A DNA stretch of 64,000 bases from Ideonella sp. (GCA_016721465.1 JADKIA010000003.1:62001-126000); one strand, 5' to 3'; positions 25,211-35,627 are shown, counted from the stretch's first letter. Program-made: numbers and translations. Notes: generated from the letters alone by a model not told the origin.

Positions 25211-28111
25211 ATGACGGACTTCTCGCAGCTTTCCGGCCGCAGCGCCCAGCGCCTGGTTGCCTGGTCGGCACTGCTGGCCTTGCAGGCCTGTGTCACGCCG
25301 ACGGGTGGCCCGCCCGCTGGCGCGGCGTCTGCAGTGGCGGCCGCTGCGCCGGCCCAGGTCGCTGCCGCGCCCGTGCCCAAGCCGATGCCGGCCCATGCCT
25401 TGCCGGCGGCGCGCCCGGCCAGCGCGAACGGTGTGGCCAGCGCGGCCTCCAGCCCCCTGGCTGCGGCGCCCGCCGCCCGCCGTGCCGAGCCAACCGCCAT
25501 TTGCCGTCGTGATCAAGGACGCCACCAGGATCGACGGCCTGCTCACGCTGTACCAGAAGGACGACAAGGTCTGGATCGAGCTGCAGCCCGCGGATTTCGG
25601 CAAACTGTTCTTCCTGTCGCCCAAGATCGCGCGCGGGATCGGTGAAGGCCGGGTCTTCGGCGGCACCATGATCGGCCGCGACGGCAGTTTCGGCCGTTCG
25701 CAGGTGGTGGCGTTCCGCAAGCTGCACAACCAGGTGCATCTGCTGGCGCGCAACCAGCAGTACCTGGCCGATGCCGGCACGCCGCAGGCGCGCGCGGTGG
25801 ACGCCGCGTTCTCGGACAGCCTGCTGGGCAGCGTGCCACTGGCCAGCCAGGCCCACCCCGATCGCAAGAGCGTGCTGATCGAGGCCTCGCCGCTGTTCCT
25901 GGGCGACATGCTGGGCATCGGCTCGATCCTGCAGCGCGCGTATCGCCAGAGTTATTCTCTCGACCGCAGCAACACCGGCTTTGCCTCGGTACGTGGACTG
26001 CCCGACCAGGTGGTGTTCAACGTGCAGGCGCACTTCGCCACGGCCAGCCTGGCCACACCCACGCCGGGCGCGCCACCGGGCGCACCGGTGCCCAGCGTGC
26101 CGGGCACGCTGCCCGACGCGCGCAGCATGTTCATTGGCCTGTACTACTCCTTGGCCAAGCTGCCCGACCAGGTGATGCGGCCCCGCGCCTCCGACCCGCG
26201 GGTGGGCTACTTCACCACCGCCGTCAACAACTTCAGCACCGACATCAAGGTGTCGCCGCGACAGCGTTTCGTCAATCGTTGGCGACTGGAGAAGAAGGAG
26301 CCGGCCGCCGAGCTGTCCGAGCCGGTCAAGCCCATCGTGTTCTGGATCGACCGCACCGTGCCGCTGGCCTACCGCGATGCGGTCACGCGCGGCATCCTCG
26401 AATGGAACAAGGCCTTCGAGAAGATCGGTTTCAAGCATGCGGTGCAGGCGCGCCAGCAGCCCGATGACGCCAGCTTCGACACGCTGGACGTGGGCGTGGC
26501 CTCGGTGCGCTTCATCACCTCGGCCGAGGCGGCCTTCGACGGCTCCGGCCCCAGCGTCACCGACCCGCGCAGCGGCGAGATCCCTGGATGCCGACATCGC
26601 CATCGACGGCAACGCCGCGCGCAGCATGCGTGGCCTGCGCACGCAGGTCTACAGCCGCGCCGATGCCATGGATCCCGCCGACAAGGAAGGCCTGGCCGAG
26701 TTGATGCAGTTTGGCAGCCCCGAGCGGCTGGCCGCCCTGCAGGCCGCGCAGCACCTGCATGCCGATGGCGCCTGGTGCGATTACGCTGCGCATGCGGCCG
26801 AGCAGTTCGGCTATGCGCTGGACGTGCTCGAATCGCGCGGCGACATTGCGCCCGACAGCCCCGAGGCCCAGGCCTTCGCGGTGGAGCGCATCTTTGCCAT
26901 CACCACCCACGAGGTGGGCCACGCGCTGGGGCTGCGCCACAACTTCCGGGCCTCGCGCGCCTACACGCTGGCGCAACTCGCCGACCCGGCCTTCACGGCC
27001 GCCAATGGCACGGCCGCCTCGGTGATGGACTATTCGGCGCTCAACCTGCCGCCGCCGGGCGTGCCCTTCGAGCGCCATGGCGCGGTGCACCGCAGCGCCC
27101 TGGGGCCCTACGACTACTGGGCCATCGAGTACGCCTACAAGCCCATCGCCGCGGCAGACGAGGCCGCTGAGCTGCAGCGCATCGCCGCGCGCAGCAAGGC
27201 GCCCGAGCTGAGTTTCGGCACCGACGAGGACAACGCGCTGGGCATCGACCCCGAATCGCTCACCTTCGACCTGGGCGACGACCCGGTGGCCTTTGCCGTG
27301 TCGCGCTTCGCCATCGCCCGCGACCTGCTGGCCCGGCAGGAAACCCGCCGCCTGGCCGAAGACGCCGACTACACGCCACTGCGACGCGCGGTGCGCTATG
27401 CGCTGCGCGACATGGCCTCGGCCGCCGGCGTGCTGGTGCGGCAGATCGGTGGCGTGCGCACGCTGCGCGACTTCCCGGGCAGTGGCCGCGACCCCGCTGC
27501 AGCCCGTGCCCGCGGGCCTGCAGCGCGAGGCGCTGGACACACTGGCGCGCCAGGTGCTCGCGGCCGATGCCGTGCGGGTGTCGCCGGCGCTGTTGCGTCG
27601 CCTGGCGCCCAACTTCGAGGAGCGCGGCGAAGGCCAGGACATCTCCACCGACTACCCCGTGGGCGAGGTCGTCACGTCGATCCAGCGCGCCCTGCTCGGC
27701 CAGCTGATGAGTGACGGCCTGGCCGCGCGCATCCTCGACAGCGAAGCCAAAGCCGAGCCGTCCAGGGCAGGCCAGCGGCCCGATGCCTTCCGCCTCTCGG
27801 AGCTGTATGGCCGCCTGGCCCGCGAGCTGTGGTCCGAGCTGGACCGGCCACAAGGCGACATCGACATGACCCGCCGGGAGCTGCAGCGCGAGCACGTGAA
27901 CCGCATCGCCAGCCAATTGATGCGGCCCAGCGCGGGCAGCCGCGCCGACGCGCGGGCGCTGCTGCGTTCACAGGCCAGGGCGCTGTTGCCCAGGCTGAAC
28001 GCCGCTGCCCATCGCGCAGCGTTGAGCGAAGAAGCACGCGCTCACCTGCAGGAGGCCGCCAACACGCTCGGCCTGGCGCTGGCCGCGCCCTTGGTGCGCA
28101 TGGGGGTTTGA
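25211..28111 (+). pseudogene. Zinc-dependent metalloprotease (DUF5117/DUF4953 type) broken by three +1 frameshifts
   Basis: One gene is spread over three frames. It starts at ATG 25211 with a lipoprotein-like signal (WSALLALQACVTPTG). It moves frame near 25490-25505 (FAVVIKDATRIDGLLTLYQKDDKVWIEL), again near 26583 (LDADIAIDGNAARSMRGLRTQVYS), where GAGATCCCTGGAT has one C too many, and again near 27492. The HEXXH zinc site is intact (ITTHEVGHALGLRHNF). The C-terminal part (LSELYGRLARELWSEL...) ends at 28111. All three shifts equal one extra base. The family comprises large secreted or lipid-anchored metzincin-like proteases. Either the gene is decaying or the sequence has indel errors. Confidence 0.82.
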
Positions 28112-28164
28112 CGGCCTGCGCTGGCGCCGGGCGCGCGGCGGCTTGGTTGGCGCAGCCGTTGGGG

Positions 28165-29100
28165 TCACGGCCGCCACAGCCACGCGGCGCCGCGCACGCC
28201 TGAGGCGTCGCCATGCACGCTGGGACGCAACGCTGTGCGCACCGGGTCTTTCAGCCCGCCGGAGAACACCCAGCGGCCCCACAGCGTGGGCACCGCTTCA
28301 TAGGTGCTGGCCACACGGGACAGCCCGCCACCGAGCACGATCACGTCCGGGTCCAGCAGGTTGATCACGTGGGCCAGCGCGCGGGCCAGGCGGTGGTGCC
28401 AGCGCTCGAGGGTGGCGATGCAGGCACTGTTGCCTTGCGCGGCGGCCAAGGCGATCTGCGCTGCGCTGAGTGATCGGCCGGTGCGCGCCTTGTGTTCGGC
28501 CGCCAGGCCGGGTCCGCTCAGCAAGGTCTCGATGCAGCCTTGCTGGCCGCAATAGCAATCGGGCCAGGGGTCCGTGGCCTCGCGCCAGGGCAAGGGGTTG
28601 TGGCCCCATTCACCCGCCAGGTGGTTGGGACCGGTGAGCACCCGTGCGTCGATGGCGATGCCCGCGCCGGTGCCCGTGCCCAGGATGGCCGCAAACACCA
28701 CGCCCGCGCCGGCCCCGGCACCGTCCACGGCCTCGGACAAGGCCAGGCAGTTGGCGTCGTTGGCCAGGCGCACCGGCCGGCCCAGGCGCTGGGCCAGGTC
28801 GCGGGCCAGGGGGCGGCCATTCAGGCACACCGTGTTGGCGTTCTTCATCAGGCCCTCGGGCGTGCTGCTGCCCGGCGTGCCCAGGCCGACGCTCATCGGC
28901 CCGGGCACGGCGGCCTGTGCTGCGTCCACCCGTGCGGCAATCGCCTCCAGCATGGCCGCGTAGTCGTGCGACGGCGAGGGCACGCGTTGGCGCCACAGGG
29001 CCTGGCCTTGCGGGTTCAGCAGCACGGCCTCGATCTTGGTGCCGCCCACGTCGATGCCCAGGGCATTGCAGTGGCGGTCGGAAGGGGTGGGCTGCGTCAT
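28165..29100 (-). CDS. ROK-family sugar kinase (fructokinase/Mak-like)
   Basis: The 311-residue protein has the ATP-binding motif LGIDVGGTKIEAVLL at about 11-25 and LGTPGSSTPEGLMKNANTVCLNGRPL. The active-site DAN is at LANDANCLALSEA, followed by FAAILGTGTGAGI, and the ROK zinc site GEWGHNPLPW...CYCGQQGCIETLLSGPGL, the form found in fructokinases of the Mak type. It phosphorylates a hexose at O6 with ATP; fructose is the best guess. ATG 29100 was chosen because the conserved fold starts soon after; 27 upstream codons are not family-like. Confidence 0.9.
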   Translation of the reverse strand: MTQPTPSDRHCNALGIDVGGTKIEAVLLNPQGQALWRQRVPSPSHDYAAMLEAIAARVDAAQAAVPGPMSVGLGTPGSSTPEGLMKNANTVCLNGRPLARDLAQRLGRPVRLANDANCLALSEAVDGAGAGAGVVFAAILGTGTGAGIAIDARVLTGPNHLAGEWGHNPLPWREATDPWPDCYCGQQGCIETLLSGPGLAAEHKARTGRSLSAAQIALAAAQGNSACIATLERWHHRLARALAHVINLLDPDVIVLGGGLSRVASTYEAVPTLWGRWVFSGGLKDPVRTALRPSVHGDASGVRGAAWLWRP

Positions 29101-29306
29101 CGCCGCAAGCCTAGCAGGCCGCTCGGTGCGGAAATGCGCCACTGCAAGCGCTCTATTCGGCGATTCCGGTTTCTGGGCCAACGTGAAGAATCAAGGCTCA
29201 CGAGGGAGTGGTTGCACCCGCAGCGCTCGAAGTTGTACTCGGCAGGCTGTCCCACCGGCGTTTCGGCGCCGCAGACATTCGAATCGACGTCAACCTGGAG
29301 ATTGCG

Positions 29307-29774
29307 ATGACGCATCTGCAACCGAATTTCCTCGCCGCCGCGGTGGCGGCATCCCTGTGCCTGCTGGCCCCGGCCGCGCTGGCCGCTGGCAATGCCACGC
29401 AGGCCGAAGCCACGGCCATGGTGAAGAAGGGCGTGGCCTTCATCAAGGCCAATGGCAAGGACAAGGCCTACGCCGAGATCAGCAACAAGCAGGGCCAGTT
29501 CAACGACCGCGACCTCTACCTCGTGGTCTATGGCCTGGACGGCGTGGTGCGTGCCCATGGTGCCAACGAGAAGATGGTCGGCAAGAACCTCATGGAGCTG
29601 AAGGACGTGGACGGCAAGGCCTTCGTCAAGGAGCGCGTCGAATTGGCCAGCGCCAAGGGCACGTTCTGGCAGGACTACAAGTTCACCAACCCGGTGACCA
29701 AGAAGATCGAGCCCAAGAGCGCCTACTGCGAAAAGCTGGACGACACCGCGGTGTGCGGTGGCATCTACAAGTGA
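29307..29774 (+). CDS. Periplasmic single-Cache-domain protein
   Basis: The 155-residue protein has a signal peptide (LAAAVAASLCLLAPAALA, cut before AGNATQ). The remainder is one Cache-type sensor domain: a helix (AEATAMVKKGVAFIKANGKDKAYAEISN), then DLYLVVYGLDGVVRAHGANEKMVGKNLMELKDVDGKAFVKERVELASAKGTFWQDYKFTNPVTKKIEPKSAYCEK. Free-standing Cache proteins bind small ligands in the periplasm. A chemoreceptor gene starts 121 bases downstream on the same strand, so it may present a ligand to it; this is inferred from position. Confidence 0.88.
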   Translation: MTHLQPNFLAAAVAASLCLLAPAALAAGNATQAEATAMVKKGVAFIKANGKDKAYAEISNKQGQFNDRDLYLVVYGLDGVVRAHGANEKMVGKNLMELKDVDGKAFVKERVELASAKGTFWQDYKFTNPVTKKIEPKSAYCEKLDDTAVCGGIYK

Positions 29775-29895
29775 GGTGTGCACCGACGGACGCCACCCCA
29801 CGGCACCCGTCCGGATCTTCTGACCGACCCGCGGCGGCTGTCGCCGGGGTCCAATCCTTCCAGGGCCGCAGGCACCAGGCCGCGGCAACACCATC

Positions 29896-31614
29896 ATGAA
29901 ACTGCGCAGCAAGTTGTTGTTGGCCCCCGTGCTCAGCGGGGTGATGCTGGTGCTGGTGCTCGCCGCCTCGCTGTGGACCTCGCACCGGGCGCTGGACGAC
30001 GCGGCCATGGCCCAGGCCACGGCCAGCGGCGAGCTCGGGCAATTGCTCGAACGGCAGCGCAGCATGGCCGACGCGCACACCCGGCTCTACCGCACGATGA
30101 CCATCATCGGCTCGATGGACGACAACGCCACCAAGGCGTTCCGCACCGAGCAGGGCCGCACCCTGGCCGCCCTGGCGGCGCAGTTCGACGCGGCGGCCGA
30201 CAAGCTGCCCTCGGATGCCCCCGATCGTGCGGCGCTCGGCCGCCTGGCCAGCCTGGTGAAGAAGTACGACAAGACGGCCGACAGCGCCATCGACCTGGCC
30301 ACGGTGGACCCCAACACCGGCGTGGCGGCCATGCAAGGTGCCGACGCGGACTACAAGGCCATGGCCGCCCTGATGACCGAATTGCAGAGCGCCAGCACGC
30401 TGCGCAACGCCAAGCGCAGCGACGAGTTGCAGGCCGCCGCCGATCGCGCCTCGGTGTGGGTGGTGCTGTTTGGCGTGCTTGCCCTGGCCGCCAGCATCGC
30501 CTTCGCCTGGGTCACGCAGCGCCGCATCGTGGTGGACCTGGCCGCGGGATCGCAGGCCGCGCAACGCGTGGCCCGGGGCGACCTGAGCCACCAGCCGCAA
30601 AGCGACGCCAGCGACGAGATCGGCGACCTGGTGCGCGCCATCGGCAGCATGGTGGGCCAGTTGCGCAGCACCATCCACAGCGTGCAGCAGTCGTCAGAGT
30701 CCATCGGCAACGCCTCGTCCGAGATCGCCACCGGCAACCTCGACCTGAGTCAGCGCACCGAAGAAACCGCCAGCAGCCTGCAGCAGGCGGCCAGCTCGAT
30801 GGTGCAGCTCACCGCCACCGTGCGGCAGAGTGCCGACGCCGCGGCCACCGCCAACCAGTTGGCCACCAGCGCGGCCCAGGTGGCCCAGCGCGGTGGCAAC
30901 GTGGTGGCGCAGGTGGTGAGCACCATGGACGAGATCAACACCAGCTCGAAGAAGATCGCCGACATCATCGGCGTGATCGACGGCATTGCCTTCCAGACCA
31001 ACATCCTGGCCTTGAACGCTGCGGTGGAAGCCGCTCGCGCCGGTGAGCAGGGCCGCGGCTTTGCCGTGGTGGCCGGCGAGGTGCGCAGCCTGGCGCAACG
31101 CAGCGCCGAGGCCGCCCGCGAGATCAAGGCGCTGATTGCCAACAGCGTGTCCAAGGTGGAAGCCGGTGCCCGCCAGGTGCAGGACGCCGGCACCACGATG
31201 AGCGAGATCGTGGCCAGCGTGCAGCGCGTCACCGATGTGATCGGCGAGATCTCGGCCGCCACCAGCGAGCAGAGTGCCGGCCTGGGCCAGGTGAACGAGA
31301 CGGTCTCGCAGCTCGACCAGATGACCCAGCGCAACGCGGCCCTGGTGGAGCAAAGCGCTGCCGCTGCCGACAGCATGCGCGACGAGGCCCAGCGCATGGC
31401 GGCGATGGTGGCGACCTTCGAGCTGGGGCCGCAGACGCCCGCCATGGCCCCGGTGGCCGCGCCCCGGCCCGCGCGGCCCACGCCGCCGCCCGTCGCGGCC
31501 GGTTCGGCTGCCCTGCCGGTGGTGGCGGCCAAGCCAGCAGCGGCCGCGAAGGCGCCGCCCAGCCCGCCCACGGCCGCCGCCGTCAGCCACGACAGCGACT
31601 GGGAAAGCTTCTGA
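29896..31614 (+). CDS. Methyl-accepting chemotaxis protein with CheR-tether pentapeptide
   Basis: The 572-residue receptor has TM1 at about 7-27 (LLLAPVLSGVMLVLVLAASLW), a periplasmic four-helix sensor (30-185), TM2 at about 190-212, a HAMP domain, and a cytoplasmic signalling domain with the conserved hairpin tip GVIDGIAFQTNILALNAAVEAARAGEQGRGFAVVAGEVRSLAQRSA (about 358-403). The tail is Pro/Ala-rich and ends DWESF, matching the NWETF-type pentapeptide that tethers CheR and CheB. The ligand is unknown. It follows the Cache protein gene. Confidence 0.94.
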   Translation: MKLRSKLLLAPVLSGVMLVLVLAASLWTSHRALDDAAMAQATASGELGQLLERQRSMADAHTRLYRTMTIIGSMDDNATKAFRTEQGRTLAALAAQFDAAADKLPSDAPDRAALGRLASLVKKYDKTADSAIDLATVDPNTGVAAMQGADADYKAMAALMTELQSASTLRNAKRSDELQAAADRASVWVVLFGVLALAASIAFAWVTQRRIVVDLAAGSQAAQRVARGDLSHQPQSDASDEIGDLVRAIGSMVGQLRSTIHSVQQSSESIGNASSEIATGNLDLSQRTEETASSLQQAASSMVQLTATVRQSADAAATANQLATSAAQVAQRGGNVVAQVVSTMDEINTSSKKIADIIGVIDGIAFQTNILALNAAVEAARAGEQGRGFAVVAGEVRSLAQRSAEAAREIKALIANSVSKVEAGARQVQDAGTTMSEIVASVQRVTDVIGEISAATSEQSAGLGQVNETVSQLDQMTQRNAALVEQSAAAADSMRDEAQRMAAMVATFELGPQTPAMAPVAAPRPARPTPPPVAAGSAALPVVAAKPAAAAKAPPSPPTAAAVSHDSDWESF

Positions 31615-31656
31615 ACCCTTGCGTCGCGCGCCGCCCGGCGCTGCGGCGGCAAGGCC

Positions 31657-33468
31657 TCAGATCGGCTGCGTGCGCGCCTGCAACCAGGCCAGTGCTGCGC
31701 CGCTCACTTTGTGTGACAGGCGTTCAAGCACCACCGCGTGGTAGGCATTGAGCCAGGCCACTTCGTCCTCGCGCATCCGAGTTCGATCGATGCAGCGGGT
31801 GTCGATCGGGCACAGCGTCAGCGCCTCGAATTCCAGCATCGCGCCGAACTGCTCGTTCTCCGGCGTGGCCACCGGCACGTTCAGCACCAGGTTCTCGATG
31901 CGCACGCCCCACAGGCCCGGCCGGTAGACGCCGGGCTCGATCGACGTGATCATGCCGGGCTCCATCGCCATGGTGGGCTCGACAACGGCCTTGCTCAGAG
32001 TCTGCGGGCCCTCGTGCACATTGAGGAAGTAGCCCACGCCGTGGCCGGTGCCGTGGCCATAGTCCAGGCCTTCGGCCCACAGTGGCGCGCGGGCGATGGC
32101 GTCGAGCATGGGGCCCGGCGTGCCGCGCGGGAAGCGCGTGCGCGACAGGTTCATCATGGCCTTGAGCACCAGCGTGAAGTCGCGCCGGTGCGCCGCGCTC
32201 ACCGTGCCGATCGGCCAGACGCGGGTGATGTCGGTCGTGCCGCCCAGGTACTGGCCGCCGGAATCGATCAGCAGCAGGCCGTCGCCCTCGATCCATGAAT
32301 AGGCGTCGGGCATCGCGCGGTAGTGCGGCAGCGCGCCGTTGGCATTGAAGCCGGCGATGGTGGAAAAGCTCAGGCCCACGAAGCCCGGGCGCTTGGCGCG
32401 CTCGGCCGACAGGCGCTCGTCCACGGTGAGCTCGCTGATGCGCTCGCCGCGCGCCATAGCGGCCTCGAACCAGGCGTAGAACTCGCACATCGCCGCGCCG
32501 TCCTCCACCATGGCCTCGCGCACGAACGCGGCTTCGGCGTCGAGCTTGCGGCTCTTCAGCAAGGTGCTCGGATTCATCGCTTCGATCACGCGCACGGCCG
32601 TCGGCACGCGCTGGCGAAAGCCCAGCGTGACGCGGCGCGGGTCGACCAGCAGCACGCTGCCGTCGGCCAGTCGGCCCAGCGCCTCGCCGGCCTGGGCGTA
32701 GTCGGCCAGTGCCACGCCGTCGGTGGCCAGGGCCTTGGCCAGGTCCACCGGCACCTTGCCATCACCGACGAACAGCGTGGCACCGGTGGCGTCCATCAGC
32801 AGGTGGGCCAGGAAGATGGGGTTGTATTCCACGTCGGCGCCGCGCAGTGCCGTGAGCCAGGCGATGTCGTCGACCGTCGACACGAAGTGGTGCGTGGCAC
32901 CGTGCCTGGCCATGGCCTCGCGCACGGCCGCCAGCCGCTCGGCGCGTGGCCGCACCACCTGCGGGCTGGCGTGCGCATACACGGGGGCGCGGGGCAGGGC
33001 GGGGCGGTCGGGCCAGGCTTCGGCGAACAGGTCGAGGTCGGTGCGCAGCAGCACGCCTGCGCCGTCGAGCCTGGCGCGCAGGGCCTGCGCGCTGGCCAGG
33101 CCCAGCACCTGGCCGTCCACCAGCACTTGCGCGCCGCGCGGCGTGTGCTCGGCCAGCCAGTCGAAGTGCTGGGTGCTGGCGCCGGTGGCAATGCGCACCA
33201 GCTCGATGCCGCTGCCCTGCAGTTGCGCCTCGGCCTGGCTCCAGTAACGGCCGTCGGCAAACAGCGCGGCCTCGTCCAGCGTGACCACCAGCGTGCCCAT
33301 CGACCCGGTGAAGCCCGACAGCCATTCGCGCCCCTGCCAGCGCCCGGGCAGGTACTCGGACAGGTGCGGGTCGGCCGAGGGCACCAGCAGCGCATGCGCG
33401 CCATGGCGGGCCAGCGCGTCGCGCACGGGCAGCAGACGTTCGCGGGCAGGGTGCAGGCGGGTGTCCAT
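31657..33468 (-). CDS. pepP: Xaa-Pro aminopeptidase (aminopeptidase P, M24B)
   Basis: The 603-residue enzyme has the two creatinase-like N-terminal domains (1-300) and the pita-bread catalytic domain. The metal ligands are in LLIDSGGQYLGGTTDITRVWPIG (two aspartates), YGHGTGHGVGYFLNVHEGP (histidine), ITSIEPGVYR and IRIENLV-like segments (glutamates). The 600-residue form with a C-terminal FEALTLCPIDTRCIDRTRM block is the aminopeptidase-P-like group also found in eukaryotic cytosol. It removes N-terminal residues that precede proline. It stands alone between + strand genes. Confidence 0.95.
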   Translation of the reverse strand: MDTRLHPARERLLPVRDALARHGAHALLVPSADPHLSEYLPGRWQGREWLSGFTGSMGTLVVTLDEAALFADGRYWSQAEAQLQGSGIELVRIATGASTQHFDWLAEHTPRGAQVLVDGQVLGLASAQALRARLDGAGVLLRTDLDLFAEAWPDRPALPRAPVYAHASPQVVRPRAERLAAVREAMARHGATHHFVSTVDDIAWLTALRGADVEYNPIFLAHLLMDATGATLFVGDGKVPVDLAKALATDGVALADYAQAGEALGRLADGSVLLVDPRRVTLGFRQRVPTAVRVIEAMNPSTLLKSRKLDAEAAFVREAMVEDGAAMCEFYAWFEAAMARGERISELTVDERLSAERAKRPGFVGLSFSTIAGFNANGALPHYRAMPDAYSWIEGDGLLLIDSGGQYLGGTTDITRVWPIGTVSAAHRRDFTLVLKAMMNLSRTRFPRGTPGPMLDAIARAPLWAEGLDYGHGTGHGVGYFLNVHEGPQTLSKAVVEPTMAMEPGMITSIEPGVYRPGLWGVRIENLVLNVPVATPENEQFGAMLEFEALTLCPIDTRCIDRTRMREDEVAWLNAYHAVVLERLSHKVSGAALAWLQARTQPI

Positions 33469-33581
33469 CGTGTGGCTCCGAAAGGCGCCGCGTGCCGGGG
33501 TGAGGCAGGCGCTGGGTGGAAGGATCGGCGATTCTAGGAGCGCGTCGCCGGCCCCGGTGCGCCCCGGGCTATGCTCGCCGC

Positions 33582-34265
33582 ATGCGCGTGCTGATGGTGG
33601 AAGACGACCGCATGATCGGCGACAGCCTGCGCCAGGCGCTGCGGCTGGACGGTCATGCCGTGGATTGGGTCTATGACGTGGCCGCGGGCACGGCCGCGCT
33701 GGCCACCGAACGCTTCGACCTGGTGTTGCTCGACCTGGGCCTGCCCGATGCCCCGGGCCAGCCCGCGCGCCCGGCGGGCGGACTGGGCTTGCTGCGCACG
33801 TTGCGCGGTCGGGGTGACGCGACGCCGGTGATCGTGCTCACCGCGCGCGACGCGTTGGGCGACCGCGTGGCCGGCCTCGATGCGGGGGCGGACGACTACC
33901 TGAGCAAGCCCTTCGAGCTGGACGAGTTGCTGGCGCGCATGCGCGCGGTGGCGCGTCGCCACCTGGGCCGCGCGGACACGGTGCTCGAGCACGCCGGCCT
34001 GCGACTGGACCCGGCAACGCGCCAGGTCACGCAGCACGGCGCGCCCGTGCTGCTGTCGGCGCGCGAGTTCGCGGTGCTCGAGGCGCTGATGCAGCGCCCC
34101 GGCGCGGTGCTGTCGCGCGCCCAGCTCGAGGATCGCCTGTACGGCTGGGGCGACGCGGTGGAGAGCAATGCCGTGCCGGTGTACGTGCACCAGCTGCGCA
34201 AGAAGCTCGGCGCCGAGGTGATCCAGAGCATGCGCGGCGTCGGCTACTTCCTGCGCAAGCCCTGA
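33582..34265 (+). CDS. OmpR/QseB-family response regulator
   Basis: The 227-residue protein has a receiver domain with the acidic pair in VEDDR, phosphorylated D51 (LVLLDLGLPD) and K near YLSKPFE, then a winged-helix DNA-binding domain (LLSAREFAVLEALMQRPGAVLSRAQLEDRLYG...VYVHQLRKKLG). A short insertion (APGQPARPAGG) follows the phosphorylation site. It is 2 bases upstream of the sensor kinase, so the two form an operon. ATG 33582 is the family start. Targets are not evident. Confidence 0.94.
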   Translation: MRVLMVEDDRMIGDSLRQALRLDGHAVDWVYDVAAGTAALATERFDLVLLDLGLPDAPGQPARPAGGLGLLRTLRGRGDATPVIVLTARDALGDRVAGLDAGADDYLSKPFELDELLARMRAVARRHLGRADTVLEHAGLRLDPATRQVTQHGAPVLLSAREFAVLEALMQRPGAVLSRAQLEDRLYGWGDAVESNAVPVYVHQLRKKLGAEVIQSMRGVGYFLRKP

Positions 34266-34267
34266 CG

Positions 34268-35575
34268 ATGACTTCCATTCGCACGCGGCTGTTGCTCTCG
34301 TTGCTGCTGGCCTTGGCGCTGGCCGCCGGCCTGGTCGGCGCGGTCACCTACCGCAGCGCGCTGGGCGAGGCCGAGTCGCTGTTCGACTACCAGTTGCGGC
34401 AGATGGCCTTGTCGCTGCGCGACCAGGGCGAGATCGCACCGGGCGAAGCGGCGGCACTGCAGGACGAGGACCTCGACTTCGTGATCCAGATCTGGAGCAT
34501 CGATGGTCGCAGCGTCTATGCCTCGCGCGCCCACCGCAACCTGCCGCTGCAAACCGTGCTGGGGCTGGCCGAGGCCACGGTGGATGGCGAGCGCTGGCGC
34601 ACCTTCGGCGTCGCGGCGCGTGGCCGCGTGATCCAGGTGGCCCAGCCCGTGCGCATCCGCCAACGCCTGGCCGCCGACGCGGCGTTGCACAGCGTGTTGC
34701 CGCTGGCCGCCACGGCGCCGCTGCTGGCGGCGCTGATGTGGTGGCTGATCACCCGCTCGCTGCGTCCGCTGTCGCGCGTGGCGGCCGAAGTTCGTGAGCG
34801 CGACGTGGCCACGCTCGCCCCCTTGCCGCAGGCCGGGTTGCCCGAGGAGGTGGCGCCGCTGGTGCAATCGCTCAATGCCTTGCTCGCCCGCCTGGGCGAG
34901 GCCATGGCCGGGCAGCGCGCCTTCGTGGCCGATGCCGCGCATGAATTGCGCTCGCCGCTCACCGCGCTGAAGCTGCAGGCGCAGATGGTCAAGCGCGCGC
35001 CCGACGAGACCACGCGCGCCGACGCCACACAGGCGCTGGTGGCCGGAGTGGACCGCGCCGCGCACCTGGTGGAGCAGTTGCTGTCGCTGGCCCGTCAGGA
35101 GCCGGGCGCTCACGCTGCGGGGTTCGAGCCGGTGCCGCTGGCGGTACTGCTGCGGCAGGTGCTGGCCGATGCGGCGCCCCTGGCCCAGGGCAGGCAGATC
35201 GGCCTGTCGCTGGAGGCCGACGAGGCCTTGCAGGTGTCGGGCGATCCGGCCGCGCTGGCCGTGCTGGCGCGCAACCTGGTGGACAACGCCTTGCGTTACA
35301 CGCCAAGCGGCGGCCAGGTGCAAGTGAGCTGCCAGCCGCAAGACGCTGGCGCCGCGATCCGCGTGGACGACAGCGGCCCGGGCATCGCGCCGGCCGACCG
35401 CGAGCGCGTGTTCGACCGCTTCGTGCGTGGTGCCGCCGCCGGCGAGACGCCGGGCAGCGGCCTGGGCCTGGCCATCGTGCGGTCCATCGCCCAGCGACAC
35501 GCGGCGAGCGTGGGGCTGTCGACCTCACCCCTGGGGGGTCTGCGCGTCGAGGTGCTCATCCCGTCGAGGGTTTGA
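34268..35575 (+). CDS. QseC/TctE-like sensor histidine kinase
   Basis: The 435-residue kinase has TM1 at about 8-27, a short periplasmic domain (to about 138) with FVIQIWSIDGRSVYAS, TM2 at about 142-163, a HAMP-like stretch, a HisKA domain with phosphorylated H225 (AHELRSPLTALKLQAQ), and a HATPase with N (NLVDNALRYTPSGG), G1 (VDDSGPGIAP) and G2 (GSGLGLAIVRSIAQRH) boxes. It pairs with the regulator upstream. The signal is unknown. Confidence 0.94.
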   Translation: MTSIRTRLLLSLLLALALAAGLVGAVTYRSALGEAESLFDYQLRQMALSLRDQGEIAPGEAAALQDEDLDFVIQIWSIDGRSVYASRAHRNLPLQTVLGLAEATVDGERWRTFGVAARGRVIQVAQPVRIRQRLAADAALHSVLPLAATAPLLAALMWWLITRSLRPLSRVAAEVRERDVATLAPLPQAGLPEEVAPLVQSLNALLARLGEAMAGQRAFVADAAHELRSPLTALKLQAQMVKRAPDETTRADATQALVAGVDRAAHLVEQLLSLARQEPGAHAAGFEPVPLAVLLRQVLADAAPLAQGRQIGLSLEADEALQVSGDPAALAVLARNLVDNALRYTPSGGQVQVSCQPQDAGAAIRVDDSGPGIAPADRERVFDRFVRGAAAGETPGSGLGLAIVRSIAQRHAASVGLSTSPLGGLRVEVLIPSRV

Positions 35576-35592
35576 GGTCCGCCTTGGAACGG

Positions 35593-35607
35593 TATAAACT
35601 GTTTATA
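35593..35607. promoter_or_regulatory. Perfect inverted repeat in the promoter region of the RHH gene
   Basis: TATAAAC-T-GTTTATA is a perfect 7-bp inverted repeat 21 bases before the gene start, and its left half resembles a -10 box. It stands out in a GC-rich genome and could be an operator for the ribbon-helix-helix protein it precedes. Confidence 0.55.
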
Positions 35608-35627
35608 TCGTTCACTGAGGAGATTGC

